64,000 nucleotides of DNA from Bedellia somnulentella (GCA_963576735.1 OY755181.1:17869261-17933260); one strand, 5' to 3'; numbered from the stretch's first letter, positions 27,601-36,469 are shown. A program made the numbers and translations. Notes: generated by a model from the letters alone, not told the origin.

Positions 27601-30600
27601 ATTTAACTTAAATGGCATTGTCTGTCAACTTATATAGATATTATTTTTAAGTGAATTTTATGAAAAATTTCTTTATTTTAGCTACTATTTTTATTTCATA
27701 GGCATAGGTGTTGAGAGCTATGAAGCACTTTATATTGTACGTTTAGAGCAAACTGATAATAGATGATATATATCTATAAATGCATTAACATCTCTTTGAA
27801 TATATTTACAAATTAATTTTATGTCAAACGCCTTCCTTTTATAACTGGATCTGCATCTATGGAATCGATAGATTTTATTACACTGTATCTTAAAATAAAA
27901 GTCCGCCAGTAAGACAACACGATACATATAACAATAAAGATAACAATCGCTAGAAATATTAACCAAGTAAAATTAACATTATGACATACAGAACTAATAA
28001 ATACATAATCGGAGTGCAAATGAAGCCATTACTCAGAATGTAAATCACTTCCCGACAACGCCACTGTATCATGCAACATATCATCAATAACTTTGACACC
28101 ACTTTCTTTACCTTAGTTTTTTATTCATTTTCCTTTATTAATGTATGTAAACGAGTATGTTCAATGATTCCGCATCGCCTTTAATGTATGTAGCTTTAAT
28201 AAATAGTTTTTAGTAATAGAACTCATGTTATGGACATATTATGACAATAGTTTTGTTAAGTTGCCTCTTTTTTTAAGCTGTGTAGTGTCGGCTTAGAATA
28301 GCACTACCCCATTTCTTCCGGTGGGTGTACGTAAGAGGCGACTAACGGACTTGGGGCTTTTTAAGGGATTTTTGGGCGATGCGGTTGGAGACCCATCACC
28401 AACAACCTTTATTCTACCATCTTTTCCCCACTCAACTTCCAAAAGTGGCTGAGGAATTTATAATTTCTCAGCTCTGGCTACCCCTTTTAGGGATTTAATG
28501 CCGTGAGTATATGCATGTATGTATGTATGTTTTTTTGCGACCTGGTTTTCAAGAAGCTCCGTATTGTATTTATTAAATAATTACAGTAAAAGAATAACAA
28601 AAATGGGAACGGAGTGCAATTTCTTATTTGAAAAGTGTATTTCTATGCGATTCATTTGATTCTTAGACGTGATCTTGTTCTCAATTATTTGCAATGAAAC
28701 AAAATTGTACATATGTATAATGTTTATTTAAATGGAATAACAACTTATTAAGTGGTATTAGACACTAACTTTTTGAGAGTACTGTACTGAGTCTTTCAAA
28801 AGTCGAGCTTTATTTCTGGTTTTCAATTTTGGAAACGACGTGATAGCTCAATGGGTAGAACACCGGTTAACGTGCAAGCGACTTTGTTTTTGTTTTTTCT
28901 AAAGACATATGTTTGGAAAACATCGTGAGGAAACCCACATGGCTGAGTTGCACTTAGTCATGTAACAGTGTATTCCTACAAAACGGCGATAGGCCTGCCC
29001 CCTATCACGTGAGTACACTGTCCATGCAAAACGTGGGTACTCTGGACACCAGGTGATAAAGTCACGTGATGTTCAGAAGTATTAGTACCTATGCCAACCC
29101 CTTCGGGGATATTCGGCGTAAACGTTTATGTTATGTTATGTTACGAATCTTCTTACCTTAAACCAGTAAAATGTTTCTCCTCATGCATACCTTCTATTCC
29201 GTAGCTTCTACGCATACAAAATTAAGTCCCATAACATATGATTTGTATCTTCCCAGAATGTGGTGTCCCACTACGAAGGCACACGAGACAACCCCGAGAA
29301 AGATCAGCAGGCCAGTTGCGCATCATCAAAGGCAGGGAATCCAAACGAGGAGCCTGGCCTTGGCAGGTTAGTCATTCCATCAAATCATGGTTGGAACTTG
29401 GAAGTTTAGAGGAGAAGGAACTAAGTATTTTTTGCAGACTTTTGCACAGTCGCTAAAACTGTGTAGTGGCTTAGAATAACACTAACCTATTTCTTGCCAT
29501 GGGTGATCGTAAGAGGTGACTTAGGGAATTGGGGCTTTTTAATTGATTTTTGGAGGTTTACGGTTGGAGACCCATCTACATAAACATTATATATAATCAT
29601 TTCCCTACTAAAAGTCCATAAGTGGCTGTGGAATTTTTGTTTCCAAGCTCTGGCTACCCCTTCCAGGGATTTATAGTCAAGAGTAGTAGTGCACTAAACT
29701 GGATTTCCTAGTTAGTACATGACTAGAACATTAAAAAAATATTTAATATCCGAGAAACGGGGTACTCAGAATTTCGGATAACTCATTAACCACTTTTGCT
29801 TGTTGAATGGAGAGAAGATTGTAAAAAAAACAATCAATCAGTGGATCAATAGCTAAATCGCCAAATAATCACTTAATAAAAAGCTCTATTACCTAAGTCG
29901 CCTCATACGACGGCCGCGAAATGGGTTAGTACCATAGATATCCCCCTATGAGGGTGGTCTGTGGTTAGTACAAGTTCAAGTCGGCACTACTTATTTCTTG
30001 TAAAAATAGATATCAGTACAGTACAATGCCCTTGAACATGACGACGAAACAATGAATGAAATTCTAAAATGTCATCATCAATTGCTCAGACTAAAAATAT
30101 ACCTCAAAAGTCTTGAAATATGGTGTTGTAACTTTCTTTCAAGCTTTATTAGGCCCGAAACAGATTTTTGACCCAAAATCTCATTCATGTGAAATTGTTC
30201 TAAATTTTCCATTAGAAAGAAGAAAGATGAAATAAAGAGAAGAAAAATATTTAGTCGTTGCTACATTAACATTGTACACCTACAAAAAAGACACATACCA
30301 TAAAAATATATATAAAATAAACAAAGAAAAGAAAACATTATTATTTAAATTAATGAAAAGATATAACTATAATGGAAATATACACACTGTGACAATACTC
30401 GTATAACCTGCGTAGTGGCAACGAATTTGGTGGCTGACTCAGCATTTTCGCTGTGAGTAAATTAATACCTCACAACATTGATGATGAAAAACTGTTAAAT
30501 AGTCGTATTACTGGTGTCACATGTCAGTTTCAGAGGAAGAATTAAACTATATCATATAAAACTGAAAATAAAAGACGATATAGCTAGTATATATAATATA

Positions 30601-33600
30601 AACAATGCCATAATCGCCACCACTTTAACCTGAACTTATAAGGGTTTGACTTGAAAAAAAAATGTGATTTCCTTACATTGGTGTCAGACAAAGGTGAGGT
30701 CAGGTTCTAGCCACGTACGTCTAGAACATACATACATAATACTCACGGCCATAGATTCCAAAAAGGGGTATCTAGAGCATCAGAGCTAGAAACTCCTCAG
30801 CCACATTTGGAAGTTGATAGTGGACAAGATGGTAGAAATAAAGTATCGTTGGTGATGGGTCTCCAACTGCAACGCCCAAAAACCACTTAAAAAAGCTCCA
30901 TACCGTTAGTCACCTCTAACGACACCTGTAGGTAGAAAGGGGTAGTGACATTCAAAGCCGGCACTACACGGCAAAAATAAGTTAAAAAAACATATGGTAC
31001 ATCTAAAACACCTGTTAAAAAAAAACTTCTTTAATTCATCAGGGAGGTACACTTTGAGTACGTGCATAACTAGAGTAAGTTATTACTTACTTACTTACAC
31101 TCACGCCTGTTATTCCCATTGGGGTAGGCAGAGACTATCGATCACCACTTAGTACGATCTTGACAAACCTCTCTTGCTATTACTATCGTAATAAAGATCA
31201 CAATTCAATTATTTCCAGTTCCAATTTTATAATAAGGTGTGTAATTGAATCAGCATCGTTGCTGTAAAAAGATTTTGTTCGCAAATGTTCCGTGTAAATC
31301 GGTTGAGCGGGATGCATCGTAACTAATATAATAGTTTTTTTTGCTAAATTTAAAGCATGGATAATATACTGTCTGTTGTAATTATTGATAGTAAGTGACA
31401 CAAATCTTAAATATACTGTGTAGTGCCGGCCGGCTTAGAATAAGCACTACCCTATTTCTTCCGGTGGGTGAACGCAAGAGGCGACTAACGGTATCGCGGG
31501 CTTTTAAGGGATTTTTTGGCGATGCGGTTGGAGACCCATCACCAACAACCTTTACCACTTACTACTTACCATCTTTTCTCCGCTCAACTTTCTAAAAGTG
31601 GCTGAGGAATTTCTAATTCCTTAGCTCTGGCTACCCCTTCTTGGGATTTATAGCCGTGAGTATATGTTTGTATTTTATAGGCATTTTCGATCCAATAAAA
31701 CAAACAGTATAGATGACAAACATTTCTAGGTGTCACTCCAACTGCTACACCCAAAGTACGGCCTCATCGGGCACTGGTGCGGCGGCGTGCTGGTGCATCC
31801 GCTGTGGCTGCTCACCACGGCGCATTGCGTGCATAAGTATACAACAATTTACTGATTACACTGAGGGCATTATCTTTACAGTTGATTACATTATAGGGAA
31901 TATAGTTACGTTTTAATTTTGTGTGATTATGAAATTAGTTATCAGATAATGTTGAAGGTTTCTGAAAAGAACAAATCTGAAGTATTTTTATGTGGGAATG
32001 CTTTTGAAAGAACAAAAATATAGTGTAATATATTAATTCACGCCAGGAGTTTTTACCTGGAACAAATATCACATTAATTAAGTAAACAAAAAGTGAAGTT
32101 TGTTGGTTCTAAAAATTTAAAGAGAACTGTTTAATATCTAAGAACTGTTTTCAAGGAGTTAAACCAAAACTTTTATTTTATTGTAATTAATTATCAGAAA
32201 GCTTGGGACTATAACTTACACCATGTATATTTGTAAATCAAATGTTTATAGGTAAAAAATAGCATTCGCTTTTGTATCGTTTTTTAAAGATTATAGTATA
32301 TTTAAGACATTAAGATTGTATTAAATCTAAGATGATAACTTTACTTTTGAACATATTTATTAGTAAAAGTCCTCAAAAATTGTAAAAGTTTACTATTTAT
32401 ATTTCTGCTCTATGTTAACGATTCTCCAAACCTAAAGTCTTGAATAAACTTACTTTAAATGGGTAATACACGACATGATAGAAAGAGTAAGAAAACGCTA
32501 AACACAGTAGCATGTAAATAAATTTAAACTTACTAAGCTTAACACTACACTCTTTCTACCATTACCTTGCAATCCCAATAATTTATATATTTTTGATTAG
32601 GTAATAACCTCCTGTATGACATTACGATTTCGTGTAACTTAAATATTGTATTTTTATTGAATTCTTTCTGATTCTCGACAGCGAGCTATTCAACCTGCCC
32701 GTGCCAGCTTTATGGACGGCGGTTCTAGGAGAATGGGACCGCGCGGAACAACGGGGATCTTATGTGCCGATTGAGAAGATTGTTCTACATCACCGGTTTC
32801 ATAACTATCAACATGATATAGGTTCGTTGTTTGTTTTATTTTATATAAAGAAAGAAAAAGAAAGAGAGACATTTTTTCGCTGTACAGAACATGGAAAAAT
32901 AACATTAATAGAGAAAAACACCAACATATAATTTAATTTCTCAAAGCTAGAAAACCAAAATAAACAAGAAAAAACATACAAATATCATATTTATACAGAT
33001 TACATTAATGTTCTGGATATATTTACGAAGTAGTTTTAGGCTACACTTTGGTAGTGTGTACGTATCTTAGTGTTGAACATACGAGTCTATTTGGTAGTTA
33101 CTATAAAAAAATAGTCTAGGAAATATAACATTTCATTCTTAATACGATGTTAAATAACATCAAATGTATTCTCATAAATTTTAGTAATTGTAAAAGTGCA
33201 TATTTCCCTTCTTTTGGATTAAATCAAATCTTAGGAAAGATTAATCTTAAAGATTAAGGAGTAATTACTAACATTACATAAATAGGATGATAATAAATTA
33301 CAATTGTTTATTTCAGCTCTGATGAAGATGACAAAACCCGCAGATGTCAGTCCTGGCAGCAGGATCAGAACAATCTGCCTACCCCCGTACGAGCCACCAG
33401 TTAGCAATTTCAACACTGAAAAATCATTCTATATGCGTCTAGAATCATACACCGAACCAAACAGGAGAAAACCAGCAAAACCTACCAAACCCAACCCAGA
33501 TAGCGCTACAAAGTACCTTGAAAAACTAAATAACATAACCAAATCTATCTTCTCCGGATTTCTCAACAAAAAACATAAGAATATGCGATATAACGTCAGA

Positions 33601-36469
33601 ATAGCCGCAGACAAGCAAAGTGATAAGAAACATGAAAACAAAAATGGAAGTGAAAAAAGTAATAATGATATAGTGTATGATAGTGCAACTTTAGATAGTG
33701 TTGTCAAATTAATTAAAACTAAGTTAGGTCATAAGAGAAATAATGAAAGAAGTGACAAGAAACTGGCGTTCGGTGAAGAAATAGATCCATTTATTGATGA
33801 TAATAATGGTATAGATGTTAAAGAAGAATGTTATGCCACAGGATGGGGCAGAGAACAAACTAATGGTAATTTAACAGATGTGTTATTAGAAGCTGAAGTA
33901 CCAATTTTACCACTACAAGTTTGTAGAGATAAATATGCTTTAACGTTGCCATTGAATGATGGCCATTTATGCGCTGGAAGCATAGATGGTAGTACAGGAG
34001 CTTGTGTGGTAAGTATCTTTTGTTGCTCATAAATCTTATAAGGTAGAACAAATTTGACGACGGTTATCAAAATCAAACAAATTTTATTTCAGTTACGTCT
34101 TTATATATATAGGTATAAGGTCAAAGCCCTTCTAGACAAAAAATACATGTTCTTTCATAGCAAAATCTGAAAACTAGGTACTAAAACATAATCAAACAAT
34201 TTAATTAACGCTGTTTTTAAAACCTTTTTGTAATAACTATCATTTTAACATGCCAAATCTTTATATTTTTTGCCGGTCACTAAAACCTCGTTAGTGCATT
34301 TTAAAAATTTCATCAAATAAAAAGCAGATTTATAGGAAGCAACATTGAACCTTCAAATAGAATCACACCAAAGGAATATCATCTATTTCAAATGTGGAGA
34401 TTGATAGTTGAAACTGTTTTACTTAAAATGTTTGGAACCTGTACAAAGGACAAAGAAAATAATATTATGCATATCCACTTGATGCCATATGGATCAAAAA
34501 CCTTCGATTCTGCAAGTTGATGAGTTTGCTATGAAACACTTTATTTTAATCTAAATACTTTTTTTGTCACAGTTGTATATAAATTTCAACATCCGGAATT
34601 ATATTCCATGGAAATATGATAATACTCCTTCAACTAAATGACTTGAACAGAAGAGAGCGAGTAAAATAAAATTAATATTTCAGTCTCAGCAAATAATTTA
34701 AAGGAATTTAACAAAAACTAGTCTTTGATACCAAAGCTTTTCTTCGGGCTAACTTTTAAAAGCAAAAAGAGTTGCAAAATAATTGGAACAACATATCTAT
34801 AAATAAAATCAATGGATCTTTACCTGTCCAATAATTGAATAGCAGTGTGTAAGTAACAATTAGGCTAAGTAATTGAATTGATTACCGTTAATGATATTAT
34901 CAATATGACTAAAGTAAAAGATCATAAAGATCTGTGCTAAGATACGACAAGAATTAATCTATATTTTTTCTGGTAGCAATTTCGATAATCGGTTCATACA
35001 AAAATCGTCCCAATGAAATAAAGTTGTAGTTCTAATTTAATATGGAGTTGTGATACTTATTTAGAGGAGACTTGTGTATTTAGATATTAGTTTAAGAAAT
35101 TCAAAATTCAAATCTGTGTTTTTCGGCTTAGAATAACACTACCCTATTTCTGCCAGTGGGTATACGTAAGAGGCGACTAACGGTATTGGGGCTTTTAAGG
35201 GATTTTTGGGCGATGCGGTTGGAGACCCATCACCAACAAACTTTATTTTTCCATATTTTGCCCACTCAACTTTCCAAAAGTGGCTGAGAAACTTCTAGTT
35301 CCTTAGCTCTGGCTACCCCTTCTAGGGATTTATAACCGTGAGTATGTGTATATATTATGTATGTATCTAAATACAGAATCTAAGAGCATTTATTTTCATA
35401 AACCTTACTATGAAATGTCTTTGAATTCTCCAATCTGATTCCTAAGCCAAATATAAACTGAATGACACCAAAAATATCTATCTATACACAATACCAATCA
35501 CATCCTAGTCACTAAACCATAGATACAATTTTGCTCTGGTCTAGCGATAAGGCGCACAATTTTTATAATTTAACTCAACTAGGTAGGATGTTGCAGACTT
35601 GATACACTTGATTATCAGAAACCAAGATGATAACTGTGCTTCGGAGGGAACGTTAACGAAGCCATCGATCCTGGCTACTAGTATTAGGCTCTCTATGAAA
35701 ACCATAGTTTTGCCTTTTGGCTATAACAAAAGCTGAGATAGGACCTATATTAGTCCATAGCAGTAATATGTTATTTTAAAAAAATGAAATGTTTGTTGCT
35801 GTGTAGTGTCGGCTTAGAATAGCACTACACCATTTCTTCCTGTGGGTGTACGTAAAAGGCGACTAACGGTATTGGGGCTTTTAAGGGATTTTTGGGCGAT
35901 GCGGTTGAAGACCCGTCACCAAAAACATTTATTATTACCATCTTTTCCGCAATCAACTTCCAAAAGTGACTGAGGAATTTTTCATTCCAAAGCTCTGGCT
36001 ACCCCATTTAGGGGAATGTAGCCGTGAGTATATGTATGTATGTATAATTAACTAGTGTATTCGTACAAAACGGCGATAGGCCTGCCCCCTATCACGTGAG
36101 TACACTGTCTAAGCAAAACGTGGGTACCTTCTCTGGAAACTAGATGGCGCTTGCCATGTGAGTTCAGGAGTATTGGTACCTCTGCCAACCCCTTCGGGGA
36201 TAAACGGCGTGAACGTTTATGTTATGTTATGTTATAATTAACTATATTAGAGTGTATGTTTTGTAATAAATTAAAATAGTAAAAATAATTTTTATCTCCA
36301 GGGTGACAGCGGAGGTCCACTCCAATGCAGGTCTATGTCAGGGTCCAGGTGGGAACTTTCAGGTCTGACCTCCTTTGGGTCTGGATGTGCCAGGAGAGGT
36401 GTGCCAGACGTGTATACCAATGTGGCACATTATGTTTCTTGGATTTATGCCCATGTTTATGCCACGTGA
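9538..36469 (+). CDS. Secreted S1 serine protease (six exons joined)
   Basis: The exons are 9538-9631, 29257-29366, 31730-31836, 32682-32821, 33317-34008 and 36302-36469. All have AG/GT borders and compatible phases, giving 1311 nt and 436 residues. Residues 1-27 form a hydrophobic signal peptide. Cleavage after Arg53 would free an IIKG N-terminus, and Cys33 in the propeptide can pair with Cys171 (C1-C122 bridge). The triad is His100 (TTAHC), Asp149 (HDIAL) and Ser384 (GDSGGP). The framework pairs C42-C58, C136-C201, C168-C182 and C191-C220 all have candidates. The domain is of normal size except for residues 180-321, a Lys/Asn/Asp/Ser-rich insert between Cys171 and Cys322, where the family usually has about a dozen residues. 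By local alignment residue 189 is Gly and 226 is Asp. An extracellular, zymogen-activated endopeptidase is expected; its substrate is unknown. Confidence 0.8.
9632..10867. other. Start of protease intron 1, no repeat named
   Basis: The first 1.2 kb of the 19.6-kb intron is AT-rich and shows no exon or repeat I can name. Confidence 0.5.
10868..11545 (+). repeat. Family A repeat split by a MITE
   Basis: The 5' part (10868-10923) and the 3' part (11335-11545) form one sense copy with its (TATG)n tail. They are separated by the inverted-repeat element at 10924-11334, and GTGTACGC is duplicated at the break. Confidence 0.85.
10924..11334. mobile_element. hAT-like MITE with 39-bp inverted termini
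   Basis: The 411-bp element starts CACTGACCTCC and ends GGAGGTCAGTG. Its termini are perfect inverted repeats over 39 bases (10924-10962 and 11296-11334). It is flanked by exact copies of GTGTACGC (10916-10923 and 11335-11342). An 8-bp duplication with CA...TG ends fits hAT best, although P elements also make 8-bp duplications. A second inverted match (GAAGGAACAAGGAACT near 11025 and its partner near 11228) lies further in. No coding sequence. Confidence 0.85.
11629..12000 (-). repeat. SINE family C, full length
   Basis: Read on the minus strand it runs from a tRNA-like head (GATAGCCCAGTGGGTAGAAC; B-box variant GTTCAAATCC) to a (TTATG)n tail. It is flanked by a 14-bp direct repeat, ATAAATAAGTTATA, at 11615-11628 and 12001-12014, a target duplication of the size expected for LINE-driven insertion. 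Confidence 0.85.
12737..12970 (-). repeat. Chimera of family A body and family B tail
   Basis: In sense orientation (minus strand) the unit begins with the family A body (GCGATGTGGCTGGAGGC, then CTTTTCTCCACTCAACTTCC) and switches near 12870 to the family B LINE end (GATTGATAGATGTAGACGAAG, then GTCTCTGCC), finishing with the common (TATG)n tail. Both segments have the same orientation and share one tail, so this is a fused element and not two nested insertions. Confidence 0.7.
13000..13260 (-). repeat. Family A repeat, full length
   Basis: This antisense copy runs from TACATACTCACGGC to GCCGACACTACACAGC, with a short duplication (GGGGTAAGGGGTAGCC). A stub of the 5' end of another copy is repeated at 13261-13315. 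Confidence 0.85.
14046..14232 (+). repeat. Family A repeat, degraded
   Basis: Sense fragments of the head (GCAGTGTCGGTTTCAAAGAGC) and the CCATCTTTTCCCTAC to AAGTGGCTGAGGAATTT block remain, with internal loss. Confidence 0.6.
14233..15005. other. Intronic sequence, one tRNA-like B-box
   Basis: Only a minus-strand B-box-like remnant (GGTTCGATCCCCGC near 14468-14482) stands out, probably from a decayed SINE. Nothing else is supported. Confidence 0.4.
15006..15197 (-). repeat. Family A repeat, degraded
   Basis: This antisense copy has an internal deletion. It retains TACATATACTCACGGCTATG at the tail end and CACCCACCGGAAGAAATTGG near the head. Confidence 0.65.
15557..15683 (-). repeat. Family B LINE tail, degraded
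   Basis: The antisense sequence CATTGGTGTAGGCAGAGATTATC matches the end of family B. The upstream boundary is indistinct. Confidence 0.5.
15915..16162 (-). repeat. Family A repeat, full length
   Basis: A complete antisense copy, from ACATACATACATATACTCAC to GCCGACACTCTACAGC. Confidence 0.88.
16163..17332. other. Intronic sequence, nothing recognised
   Basis: AT-rich intron sequence without a supported exon or named repeat. Confidence 0.4.
17333..17575 (+). repeat. Family A repeat, full length, variant head
   Basis: The head reads CCGTGTAGTGCCGGCTTAGAATGTCGC with TACCCACGGGTGTCGTAAGAGG. This variant is shared with the copies at 26571, 44628 and 58012 and marks a subfamily. Confidence 0.88.
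17906..18076 (-). repeat. Family A repeat, 5'-truncated
   Basis: The antisense copy retains the tail and body but stops at AAAAATCCCTTAA, losing the 5' head as expected from incomplete reverse transcription. Confidence 0.8.
18077..18924. other. Intronic sequence, nothing recognised
   Basis: No exon, RNA gene or named repeat could be supported in this stretch. Confidence 0.4.
18925..19113 (-). repeat. SINE family D, 3'-truncated
   Basis: The minus strand shows the tRNA-like head (CCGTGGCCGAGTGGATAGG; GCGAGTTCGATCCCCGC) followed by the body AACATTTATGTGATGA and TTGAGTTAGTATCC. The 3' end block is missing. Confidence 0.7.
19350..19772 (+). repeat. Family B LINE tail interrupted by a fold-back insertion
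   Basis: The pieces 19350-19390 (GACGACCATGGAAGACACAT) and 19622-19772 (AAAAGATTGATGCATGTAAAT to GGCGTGAGCATAG) align with the ends of the longer family B copy at 61576-61885. They are separated by the palindromic insertion described next. Confidence 0.6.
19391..19608. mobile_element. tRNA-containing fold-back insertion with 13-bp TSD
   Basis: Two 75-base arms (19391-19465 and 19492-19566) are inverted copies with one mismatch, around a 26-base loop. Each arm contains a tRNA B-box region (GCGGGTTCGATCCCCGC) and the end GTGTCAAAATTTTTC. A further 42 bases follow the right arm. The insertion is bounded by ACATTTAGGTCAA at 19378-19390 and 19609-19621. The asymmetric tail and 13-bp duplication resemble a retroposed SINE that copied back on itself. 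It is not a tRNA gene. Confidence 0.8.
19773..20402. other. Intronic sequence, nothing recognised
   Basis: AT-rich intron sequence without any supported feature. Confidence 0.4.
20403..20562 (-). repeat. SINE family C, 5'-truncated
   Basis: The antisense 3' half runs from AACATAAACGTTCACGCC through CCCCGAAGGGG to ACGTGATAAGGGACAGGCC. The tRNA head is missing. Confidence 0.8.
20563..21195. other. Intronic sequence, nothing recognised
   Basis: No feature could be supported here. Confidence 0.4.
21196..21400 (+). repeat. Family A repeat, 5'-truncated
   Basis: This sense copy begins at ATTTCTTCCGGTGGGTG, about 30 bases into the repeat, and has an intact (TATG)n tail. Confidence 0.82.
21431..21666 (+). 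repeat. Family A repeat, old diverged copy
   Basis: The head (TTGTAGTATCGGCTTAGG) and tail (AGCCGTGAGAGTTTGCATG) are recognisable, but the interior has many substitutions. It lies 30 bp beyond another copy. Confidence 0.6.
21667..23710. other. Intronic sequence, nothing recognised
   Basis: Two kilobases of AT-rich intron with only short, featureless open frames. Confidence 0.4.
23711..24203. mobile_element. Candidate MITE with 18-bp termini and TTGAA duplication
   Basis: The ends TTCGGTATGCAAAGTTTT (23711-23728) and its exact inverted partner (24186-24203) enclose 493 bp of AT-rich non-coding sequence. TTGAA flanks both sides (23706-23710 and 24204-24208). A 5-bp duplication does not by itself fix the superfamily. 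Confidence 0.6.
24238..24422 (+). repeat. Retroposon 3' fragment with poly(A)
   Basis: The block GTGCTTCGGAGGGCACGTCA to GGGACGTATAAGGACTGTG ends in GAGGAAGGAAAAAAAAAA. A diverged relative of its start occurs at about 35637-35700. From general familiarity such blocks are common in moth genomes. The poly(A)-like end suggests retroposition. Confidence 0.5.
24813..24913 (+). repeat. SINE family C fragment
   Basis: AGCAAAACGTGGGTACC followed by CACTAGGTGGCGC and CTCTGCCAACCTC...AACGGCGTGAAC matches the 3' portion of the 'CTAGATGGCG' subfamily seen at 36051 and 61912. Confidence 0.65.
25084..25200 (-). repeat. Family B LINE tail
   Basis: The antisense block TTCCCATTGGGTAGGCAGAG to CATCCATCAATCTT covers the C-terminal codons of the family B ORF. 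Confidence 0.65.
25201..26570. other. Intronic sequence, nothing recognised
   Basis: No exon or named repeat is supported in this AT-rich stretch. Confidence 0.4.
26571..26843 (+). repeat. Family A repeat with palindromic 5' end
   Basis: A full-length sense copy with a (TATG)n tail. Its first 20 bases are preceded by their own inverted copy: AGCCGGCACTACACGGCAC, the spacer TGTA, then GTGCCGTGTAGTGCCGGCT, so 26571-26612 folds as a hairpin. Confidence 0.85.
26844..28276. other. Intronic sequence, nothing recognised
   Basis: AT-rich intron. A short hydrophobic open frame on the minus strand at 27819-28019 has no family signature and I do not call it. Confidence 0.4.
28277..28530 (+). repeat. 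Family A repeat, full length
   Basis: A clean sense copy from GCTGTGTAGTGTCGGC to (TATG)n. It is a good reference sequence for the family. Confidence 0.9.
28837..29142 (+). repeat. SINE family C with internal deletion
   Basis: The tRNA head (GACGTGATAGCTCAATGGG) is followed by loss of the B-box region (jump from GTGCAAGCGACT to TTTTCTAAAGACAT). The rest is present through GTTATGTTATG. It lies just upstream of protease exon 2. Confidence 0.8.
29257..29366 (+). CDS. Serine protease exon 2: propeptide and activation site
   Basis: After TTCCCAG the exon encodes C-G-V-P, an Arg-rich propeptide, then the activation junction L-R|I-I-K-G and R-G-A-W-P-W-Q, the N-terminal strand of the protease domain. 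It ends CAG|GTTAGT in phase 0. The Arg before IIKG implies activation by a trypsin-like enzyme. Confidence 0.85.
29459..29687 (+). repeat. Family A repeat, diverged
   Basis: A sense copy with an altered head (CTGTGTAGTGGCTTAG) and tail (TATAGTCAAGAGTAG), in protease intron 2. Confidence 0.7.
29688..30725. other. Protease intron 2, mostly featureless
   Basis: A decayed antisense family A fragment is possible at about 29785-29990 (CTTTTGCTTGTTGAATGGAG to GTCGCCTCATACGAC). Nothing else is seen. Confidence 0.4.
30726..30973 (-). repeat. Family A repeat, subfamily with AAATAAAGTATCG
   Basis: A full antisense copy. It shares AGAAATAAAGTATCGTTGG and GGAAGTTGATAG with the copies at 49441 and 59331. 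Confidence 0.85.
31083..31192 (-). repeat. Family B LINE tail
   Basis: An antisense tail with (TTAC)n in place of the usual tandem repeat, then ATTCCCATTGGGGTAGGCAG and GTACGATCTTGACAAACCTC. Confidence 0.65.
31416..31674 (+). repeat. Family A repeat, full length
   Basis: A sense copy whose tail lies only about 56 bp before protease exon 3. The GCCGG at its head is duplicated (GCCGGCCGG). Confidence 0.85.
31730..31836 (+). CDS. Serine protease exon 3: catalytic His
   Basis: The acceptor TTTCTAG opens V-S-L-Q-L, followed by H-W-C-G-G-V-L and L-T-T-A-H-C. It carries the C42-C58 pair and the catalytic His (residue 100). It ends in phase 2 at AA|GTATAC. Confidence 0.88.
31837..32681. other. Protease intron 3
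   Basis: AT-rich intron with no repeat I can name. Confidence 0.6.
32682..32821 (+). CDS. Serine protease exon 4: catalytic Asp
   Basis: The acceptor TCGACAG completes an Asn codon. The exon encodes A-V-L-G-E-W-D and ends H-D-I plus one base of the next codon, at ATAG|GTTCGT. Asp149 is the catalytic Asp, and the following A-L-M is completed by exon 5. Confidence 0.88.
32822..33316. other. Protease intron 4
   Basis: AT-rich intron with no repeat I can name. Confidence 0.6.
33317..34008 (+). CDS. Serine protease exon 5: body with a long polar insert
   Basis: The exon starts by completing H-D-I-A-L-M, passes I-C-L-P-P-Y (Cys171) and then 142 residues rich in Lys, Asn, Asp and Ser with no cysteine. 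The conserved core returns at E-C-Y-A-T-G-W-G and H-L-C-A-G-S and ends G-A-C-V|GTAAGT in phase 0. The whole 692 nt is open with no internal GT/AG pair needed. The insert keeps the frame and codes on both sides, so it appears to be real coding sequence. Confidence 0.82.
34009..35113. other. First part of protease intron 5
   Basis: AT-rich intron with nothing recognisable until the family A copy at 35114. Confidence 0.5.
35114..35367 (+). repeat. Family A repeat, near full length
   Basis: A sense copy lacking the first dozen bases of the head, with the tail ending TATTATGTATGTATC. Confidence 0.85.
35798..36044 (+). repeat. Family A repeat, full length
   Basis: A sense copy from GCTGTGTAGTGTCGGC to (TATG)n, followed immediately by a SINE C. 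Confidence 0.87.
36051..36233 (+). repeat. SINE family C, 5'-truncated, 'CTAGATGGCG' subfamily
   Basis: This copy begins at AGTGTATTCGTACAAAACGG and ends in (TTATG)n. It carries TCTCTGGAAACTAGATGGCG where the other subfamily has TCTGAACACCAGGTGAC. Confidence 0.8.
36302..36469 (+). CDS. Serine protease exon 6: catalytic Ser and C-terminus
   Basis: The acceptor ATCTCCAG opens G-D-S-G-G-P-L with the catalytic Ser384. The sequence then runs L-T-S-F-G-S-G-C and G-V-P-D-V-Y-T-N-V, and ends S-W-I-Y-A-H-V-Y-A-T before TGA at 36467-36469. The Asp in V-P-D-V-Y is at position 226. AATAAA signals are at 36693 and 36697, about 225 bp downstream. Confidence 0.9.
   Translation, partial: GDSGGPLQCRSMSGSRWELSGLTSFGSGCARRGVPDVYTNVAHYVSWIYAHVYAT

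Noticed and set aside
33429..33707. Minus-strand open frame opposite protease exon 5
   Set aside because: It is the reverse of the Lys/Asn-rich insert, giving an artefactual Leu/Phe-rich frame.
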